DNA of 40,221 bases from Candidatus Aenigmatarchaeota archaeon (GTDB lineage: Archaea > Aenigmatarchaeota > Aenigmatarchaeia > QMZP01 > QMZT01). The translations under genes were made by a program, and so were the position numbers. Each line of letters opens with the position of its first letter. The first letter of the stretch is position 1. The stretch is taken from contig QMZT01000005.1 in assembly GCA_003663325.1 (NCBI GenBank), positions 1-40,221 on the forward strand, given 5' to 3'. This document shows positions 34,666 through 40,221 of the stretch, in pieces. The notes beneath the pieces were generated by a model that worked only from the letters and a program-made list of their open reading frames with translations, was not told where the DNA came from and did not search any database.

Positions 34666-36723
34666 TCAGGAAAAGAAGTATGAAAATATGGCTTTTATTT
34701 TATTTAGGATGTACTTTATGAAATTTATTAGTTTGTCGATGAGGCTTTCATTAAAGGTGTAGTGCCTGATTATCTCATGTTCTTTACCACCTTCATCCTT
34801 ATATAACACCTTTATCACATGTGTGCCTTCTTCAGCATCAAATTTCACTATCTTCTCCCCTAAAAAGCTACCTAACGTTTTTCGCTTACCATCAAAAAAT
34901 ATTTCTACGTCCCTAGCCTCATACCTTTCTACCTTTATCCTTATTACAGCCTTCTTGTTTATGTAAAAAGAATCAATAGCTATGAGTGGTAAATCATAAA
35001 CCTCCACAAATATTTTCTCCCTCTCCATCTCTTTACCATTCTCAACTACACTTACAGTTATTTGTTTGATTCCTGTTGAATTATAATAGAGGGTGAAATT
35101 AGTCTTATTATTGCTTGCCCTTCCCTCTAGCTCAACATTTTCGCTCTTAACCACCACCTTCCCACTGCCGCTTAGCTCAACACTAAGCAAAAGCTTTTCA
35201 CCAACCACCGCGTGCCTTTTAATACTAATATCCTTTATCTTTTTATGCTGCCTATCGCTAACATATTCAAACTCCCTTACCTCACCATAAGATGAGTAGA
35301 TAACAATTTTACCCTTTCCAGCCTTCTTTGGTATGAAACTAAATGAAATTCCTTCACGGCTTGCATCTTTTACTTCATGAATACCATCTGCAATAAAACC
35401 TATTTTCCCACTCTTCCTATTTGTCTCTATCCAAATATCTATGCTCTTGCCAAGAGAGACATTTAGCGAGGATACGAATACATTCTTTATATTACCGCCT
35501 GCTTTTTCTTTACCCGTTACCACTGATAGATTTATAGAGCGTAAAGAGAACAGCCTTGAGTTCAGGGTAAGAGGACATGTAAAGATATAACCCTTTGGCA
35601 AGCTCTCGTTTACATGAAGTTTCCAATAAATCACGCTTCTTTCACCCTTTTTTAAAATCAAGGTTTTTGTTTCATTATCCACACTGACAATATTGTACCC
35701 TTTACACGGCTTTAGCTCTAGCCTTTCAACCGCATACTCTTTAGGTGTGAGATCCATAATGACTAATACATCATCCCCAGGAAATGCCCTTTCTGTGCTC
35801 AATCCAAGCCTATATTCATTACTTCTATCCCTCAGCTCGTAATCAATTATACTTATATTTGGCCTGTCTTCTTCCCATGCTATGTTCCCTACCTCTAACC
35901 CAGAAACCCTTACATTATTGTTTGCCTGGTTATCCAAATGTTCACCAAACTTTATATGAGTCGCATCTATATATCCGACCTCTAGCCAAAGTATATCAAC
36001 TGGTACCCACTTACCGAGCCAGACCTCTGCATATGCATGTCTTTCCCAGCCTTCATCTCCAAATGCATATCCTGAGATATATTTTGTTGGTATACCTATA
36101 CTTCTTGCGAGAGCTGTAAATAGTGTTGTGTATTCAGCACACACCCCTCTTTTATTCTTCAAAACCCATAGTGCATCGTAATTCTTATCTGAACAAGCCA
36201 AATCGTATCTTATATTATTATTTACCCATATCGCAAGCTTTGCTACCTTTTCAAAATCATCCCCCGCATTAGCTGTTATTTCCTTTGCAAGCTTCCTTAT
36301 AATCTCTGCATTACTCTGTATATTCTCTGTGCCTTTGAGGTATTTCAATGCATAATCAGGAATGGAAGATGGTAGTTCAAGCTCGGAGGTGTGCCAATCC
36401 CTTGCGCTTACCTCAAAGCCTACAGTGTAGCTAAACACATTACTACTCATTTTTGATTCTATAACCCCTATTCTTCCTTCCTCAGTCTCTATTATTTTTA
36501 TACTTGTCTTAACATCCTGCCTGTCATTATCTTGTGGAATTGTCAGATTTATTGATATATTGCTTGGCTTGCCTTCCACACCTATTCTTCCGCTCATATT
36601 TATCAAAACTTTTATGTCCTTTACCAGAGCAGGGTTCTTTATTTCGTAAGCTTCAGCTACCTCTAAGTATAGCACGCAGAAAAGAAATACAATCACACCA
36701 ATAATTACTTCAGCTCTTCTCAT
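34666..36723 (-). CDS. Membrane-associated transglutaminase-like protein
   Basis: N-terminal signal VIIGVIVFLFCVLYLEVAEA; NKRGVCAEYTTLFTALARSIGIPTKYISGYAFGDEGWERHAYAEVWLGKWVPVDI with C/H/D catalytic-type positions; Ig-like repeats; C-terminal hydrophobic helix. Confidence 0.86.
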   Translation of the reverse strand: MRRAEVIIGVIVFLFCVLYLEVAEAYEIKNPALVKDIKVLINMSGRIGVEGKPSNISINLTIPQDNDRQDVKTSIKIIETEEGRIGVIESKMSSNVFSYTVGFEVSARDWHTSELELPSSIPDYALKYLKGTENIQSNAEIIRKLAKEITANAGDDFEKVAKLAIWVNNNIRYDLACSDKNYDALWVLKNKRGVCAEYTTLFTALARSIGIPTKYISGYAFGDEGWERHAYAEVWLGKWVPVDILWLEVGYIDATHIKFGEHLDNQANNNVRVSGLEVGNIAWEEDRPNISIIDYELRDRSNEYRLGLSTERAFPGDDVLVIMDLTPKEYAVERLELKPCKGYNIVSVDNETKTLILKKGERSVIYWKLHVNESLPKGYIFTCPLTLNSRLFSLRSINLSVVTGKEKAGGNIKNVFVSSLNVSLGKSIDIWIETNRKSGKIGFIADGIHEVKDASREGISFSFIPKKAGKGKIVIYSSYGEVREFEYVSDRQHKKIKDISIKRHAVVGEKLLLSVELSGSGKVVVKSENVELEGRASNNKTNFTLYYNSTGIKQITVSVVENGKEMEREKIFVEVYDLPLIAIDSFYINKKAVIRIKVERYEARDVEIFFDGKRKTLGSFLGEKIVKFDAEEGTHVIKVLYKDEGGKEHEIIRHYTFNESLIDKLINFIKYILNKIKAIFSYFFS

Positions 36724-36724
36724 A

Positions 36725-37423
36725 CTATCTCTTCTTTATCCATATCTCATCAAAAAATTCTTTCTGCCAGCAAGTGATTTTTTGCTGAGCGTCAAGGTGT
36801 ATAAGGGGGATGAAATTGTTCACAATCTCCTCTCTTTCCCACCTATCAACAATCCTCGAGAATCCTATCTCCTTGCCTTTTATCTTTTCCAAGATATTCG
36901 TTATCTTCTCATATAGTAGCTTTATTCTGAGATTTATGTCTTCTCTCTCAATTCTAATATTTTTTCTCATATCCTGTATTCTTCTTTTCCTTCGCTCACT
37001 CGTTTCAATAACTTTTTTTAACGCTTTAACCAGATCATTAACAACTATCTTTCTTACGGGGACCCTTTTTGGTGGCATTGTAATAGGGGTTATCTCCATG
37101 CCTTCTTCATCAAAGAGCTCCTCTTCAAAAGCCTCAATCTCAGCTTCTTCAACCTCCTCTTTACCTTCTTCCAGTTGTTCTTTAAATGATCTAAGATATT
37201 CCGATTTCATCTTTAAAAGCACAGCTGCAACCAACACATACTTTGCAGGTATCTTAAAATCCATCTCCTTTAGCCTTTCTAAATAGCGTAAAAATGCATT
37301 GGTAAGCTTAACTATATCTATATCCCATGGATTAAGACCCTCCCAACCAATAATTTGGTATATAACCTGCTCCCACGAATACTCCGATCTCAGCAATTCC
37401 AAAATTTTTTCTTCCCCGTTCAT
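36725..37423 (-). CDS. scpA: Segregation and condensation protein A
   Basis: GLNPWDIDIVKLTNAFLRYLERLKEMDFKIPAKYVLVAAVLLKMKSEYL; C-terminal FIPLIHLDAQQKITCWQKEFFDEIWI. Confidence 0.9.
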   Translation of the reverse strand: MNGEEKILELLRSEYSWEQVIYQIIGWEGLNPWDIDIVKLTNAFLRYLERLKEMDFKIPAKYVLVAAVLLKMKSEYLRSFKEQLEEGKEEVEEAEIEAFEEELFDEEGMEITPITMPPKRVPVRKIVVNDLVKALKKVIETSERRKRRIQDMRKNIRIEREDINLRIKLLYEKITNILEKIKGKEIGFSRIVDRWEREEIVNNFIPLIHLDAQQKITCWQKEFFDEIWIKKR

Positions 37424-37573
37424 TACTTTATATTATATATTGGAATGCTTATTAAAATAATAAATAAAGGAATTCGGGCTTTGCTAAAAAATTTTATCTT
37501 CAGTCTATCCTGTGAAAATATTAACAACTATTAAATAACAAATATAAATATTTATCCTGCATAGAGATGAGAT

Positions 37574-38308
37574 ATGAGAGATGTTATTAAGCATGATGTT
37601 GCATGGGTTATAGCAGGGGATGAGCTTGATGAAGAAGATATAAGAAGGCTTATGCTTAATTGTGATGTTTGTATATCTGATCTGGACGATACCGATGCAA
37701 ACTCCCCAGCAAAGTACTTAGCGTGTAACAAACTCTTCCACGATGAGCCTCTTAGTTCTTGTTTTATAAAGTGGTGCATACACACGGGCTTTGAGCTTAT
37801 GAAAAAAGGGAAAAGATGCGAGCTGGATCGGTGGAAGGAGTATGTCAGACTTTTTCTAAATACTGAAAAAGAGAGGGAAAAAGCCAGACGCCTTTTTACA
37901 CCAGAAATTGTTAATAAACTCATCTATCCAGGTGTTAAAGACTTCTATCGTTTGATTAAGGGAAGAAAAATATATGTGACGGGGAATATCGGTGAAATTG
38001 CTGAAGTCTTTGCAAAATACACGGGAGTTGATGAGATTAAACCGGAGGTATATGATAAGGCCAGAGTAATGGAAGAACTCTTAAGGGATGCAGGCTTTAA
38101 AAGGATCACGTTCAAAGGTGATTCCAACGCAGATGAGGAGGCACTTGATGTATTAAGATTTTATGAGAAGAGAGGGGAAGTAGAGTATGTCATAGCATGC
38201 GATGTGGCATGCAGCATAAAGCAAGGAGAAGATCATATTATGAATAAGGGTTATGATATAGCCATAGGACGTGATTATAGAGGGCTTGTTAGAGTGCTAA
38301 AAGGCTGA
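37574..38308 (+). CDS. HAD-superfamily hydrolase-like protein
   Basis: CISDLDDTDAN (DxDxT-like motif I), YVTGNIGEI, FKGDSNADEEAL. Confidence 0.65.
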   Translation: MRDVIKHDVAWVIAGDELDEEDIRRLMLNCDVCISDLDDTDANSPAKYLACNKLFHDEPLSSCFIKWCIHTGFELMKKGKRCELDRWKEYVRLFLNTEKEREKARRLFTPEIVNKLIYPGVKDFYRLIKGRKIYVTGNIGEIAEVFAKYTGVDEIKPEVYDKARVMEELLRDAGFKRITFKGDSNADEEALDVLRFYEKRGEVEYVIACDVACSIKQGEDHIMNKGYDIAIGRDYRGLVRVLKG

Positions 38309-38340
38309 TTCATTTTACTCAACTAAATAACAAACCCCAA

Positions 38341-39657
38341 TTAAAAACCAAATCCAAATTGTTTTAGGAGTGATGCAAATGGCCCTCGCTTTAGTGCTTT
38401 GCCACCTTTCATCATTTTTAAGAATTTTTTGATCTGCCTGTATGTTTTTATCAATTCCTTTATTTCCTCCTCCTTTACCCCAGATCCTTTAGCTATTCTC
38501 TTTATCCTTGAGCTGTCTAATATTTCTGGGTTTTCTCTTTCCATTTTTGTCATACTATCTATCGCATATCGCCACCTCTTCATTTTTTCCTCTTGCAAAT
38601 CTATAAGCTCTGATGGTATGTTTAGTTTTGGCAATCTTGGGAACATTTGCATTACCCTGGTAAGTGGGCCCATGCCCTGGATAGCCTTTATTTGTTCATA
38701 AAACTCCAAGAATGTGAATTTGCCTTCCATTATATTTTTTGCAGTCCTTTCTATACCCTGCTCTTTAGCCTTTTCTAACAATCCCTTTATATCCCCATAA
38801 CCAATAAGCATACCTACAAATCTCTCCGGCTCGTACCGCTCAAAATCTTCTATCTTCTCCCCTATTCCTATAAATTTTACCTTTGCTCCAGATACTGATG
38901 CAGCAGCAAGAGCTCCACCAGCTTTTGCGGTGCTGTCAAGCTTTGTAATTATAATACCTGTTATCCCTACCAGTTTATTGAACTCCTCTGCCTGCTTTCT
39001 TGCTATATGGCCTATATCTGCTGGCAACACAAGTAAAACTTCCTTTGGCTTCACGATGTTTTTAAGCTCTTTAAGCTCTTTAGCAAGCTCCTCATCCAGT
39101 GCATCCCTACCAGCGGTATCAAATATTAGAACAGCTTCCTTTGCCTTATTAATGGCATTTCTCGCAACCTCTATTGCGCTGGCCCCTTCATGGTACACAT
39201 TTACCCCTATTTTTTCCCCTATCTGAATAAGCTGTTCCTTTGCAGCGGGTCTGTGTGTATCGCATGCAACCATAGCTGGCTTCAAACCTCTTTTTTTAAA
39301 CCACAGAGCAAGCTTTCCTGTAACTGTTGTTTTTCCGGAACCAAATAAACCAATAACCATTATTCTTTGTGGCAAAAGCTCTAATTTACCAGGTTCGCTA
39401 CCTAAAAGCTTTACCATTTCCTCATAGAGCGTTTTTATTAATTTCTCCCTGAGTGTAAGACCTTCCATCTCTTTAGATTTCACGCTTGCCCTTATTTTAT
39501 TGGATAACTCAAAAACGAGCCTAACATCAACATCCGCTTGCAAAAGCGTTCTTTGTATGTCTTTTATTATTTCCTCTACCTTTTCCTTATCTGCTATACT
39601 TATACCAGAGATTTTATCAAATATCCCCCTAAGTCCAGAGCTCAACTTATCAAGCAT
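38341..39657 (-). CDS. srp54: Signal recognition particle 54 kDa protein
   Basis: MVIGLFGSGKTTVTGKLALWFKKRG; DTHRPAAKEQL; DTAGRDALDEELAKELK; TKLDSTAKAGGALAAA; C-terminal M domain. Confidence 0.95.
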   Translation of the reverse strand: MLDKLSSGLRGIFDKISGISIADKEKVEEIIKDIQRTLLQADVDVRLVFELSNKIRASVKSKEMEGLTLREKLIKTLYEEMVKLLGSEPGKLELLPQRIMVIGLFGSGKTTVTGKLALWFKKRGLKPAMVACDTHRPAAKEQLIQIGEKIGVNVYHEGASAIEVARNAINKAKEAVLIFDTAGRDALDEELAKELKELKNIVKPKEVLLVLPADIGHIARKQAEEFNKLVGITGIIITKLDSTAKAGGALAAASVSGAKVKFIGIGEKIEDFERYEPERFVGMLIGYGDIKGLLEKAKEQGIERTAKNIMEGKFTFLEFYEQIKAIQGMGPLTRVMQMFPRLPKLNIPSELIDLQEEKMKRWRYAIDSMTKMERENPEILDSSRIKRIAKGSGVKEEEIKELIKTYRQIKKFLKMMKGGKALKRGPFASLLKQFGFGF

Positions 39658-39801
39658 AACATATCACATTAATAATGTTTATAAATCTTTTCAATAAAAT
39701 AGTAGATCTGAAAATTGATAAATCTATAGCTGAGAAACTGGTAAGATTTTTTATGGAGTATAGTCCAAGAATTTGAAGAAAAATCCAATGGAGTTTGTTG
39801 A

Positions 39802-39873
39802 ATTTATACAACTCCCAAAGCTAGACACTATTTTCTGCTTGACGAAGTGCAGTGCGTAAAAGATATTGGATAA
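39802..39873 (+). pseudogene. Fragment of a COG1373-like ATPase (Walker-B region)
   Basis: Short open stretch IYTTPKARHYFLLDEVQCVKDIG* bounded by stops; resembles the Walker-B block of the intact ATPases in this window (AYIFLDEVTSLKEWW, TFLIDEIHVLPEW). Confidence 0.55.
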
Positions 39874-40096
39874 AAATAATGGCTGCGATATTTTCATCAT
39901 ACCTTTTGCAGATAGACAAAAGACTATCTTGAAATTATTAAAGGAAAAATCAAGAATAAGCGGAGCTCAATTATCTGAAAAATTAGGCATAAATCCGCCT
40001 GCTGTGCAAAAGCATCTTGAAAAATTAAAATCGCAGGGTCTGTTAAAAAAGTTAGCTACCAAAAGCGGCTACTGGGAAATCATAGAAAAAAAATAG
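39866..40096 (+). CDS. Winged-helix DNA-binding protein or remnant of a larger wHTH-containing protein
   Basis: DRQKTILKLLKEKSRISGAQLSEKLGINPPAVQKHLEKLKSQGLLKKLATKSGYWEII; TTG start; possible C-terminal remnant. Confidence 0.5.
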   Translation: MDKNNGCDIFIIPFADRQKTILKLLKEKSRISGAQLSEKLGINPPAVQKHLEKLKSQGLLKKLATKSGYWEIIEKK

Positions 40097-40113
40097 AATT
40101 TAAAGAAAGAATT

Positions 40114-40136
40114 CCACCAGTCTATTTGACTGGTGG
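40114..40136. repeat. Hairpin CCACCAGTC-TATTT-GACTGGTGG
   Basis: Perfect 9-bp inverted repeat with 5-nt loop. Confidence 0.85.
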
Positions 40137-40200
40137 TAAACAAAAACAAATACTAATTCTCAATCCAAGAATAAAACAAAACCTCTGGAAATAGAAGAGG

Positions 40201-40221
40201 GCAAGCCTTACTTAGGCTTGC
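40201..40221. repeat. Hairpin GCAAGCCT-TACTT-AGGCTTGC at the window edge
   Basis: Perfect 8-bp inverted repeat with 5-nt loop; may extend beyond the window. Confidence 0.8.

Overview
The window is archaeal chromosomal DNA: low GC, leaderless and TATA-type promoters, and archaeal information-processing genes. I cannot place the lineage more precisely. From left to right it holds: (i) a giant, left-truncated surface protein whose C-terminus is a cytoplasmic HerA/DUF87-type ATPase, next to three type-IV-pilin-like genes; (ii) rtcA, then the archaeal exosome/proteasome superoperon (UPF0147, prefoldin-beta, a short rpoP ORF missing from the ORF track, L37Ae, Rrp42, Rrp41, Rrp4, SBDS, PsmA) and S6e; (iii) an accessory stretch with a COG2187-like kinase, two COG1373-like ATPases behind palindromic upstream DNA, a beta-propeller + ABC-transporter operon, an MNT/HEPN pair, a CYTH protein and AlkD; (iv) an aminotransferase plus a NifS-like/IscU/TusA Fe-S cluster, in which the NifS-like protein appears to lack its PLP lysine; (v) MC1, GGGP synthase, a transglutaminase-like membrane protein, ScpA, a HAD protein and SRP54. 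The strongest new observation is at 34292-34507. It reads as a tRNA-Leu(CAA) interrupted by three introns (30/31, 37/38 and 59/60), each with a hand-traceable 4-bp bulge-helix-bulge central helix. This leaves the anticodon on a 7-nt micro-exon. The third intron carries a hairpin whose loop resembles two more hairpins lying directly downstream, so the hairpins form a small local family. All calls come from reading the sequence; no database search or folding program was run.
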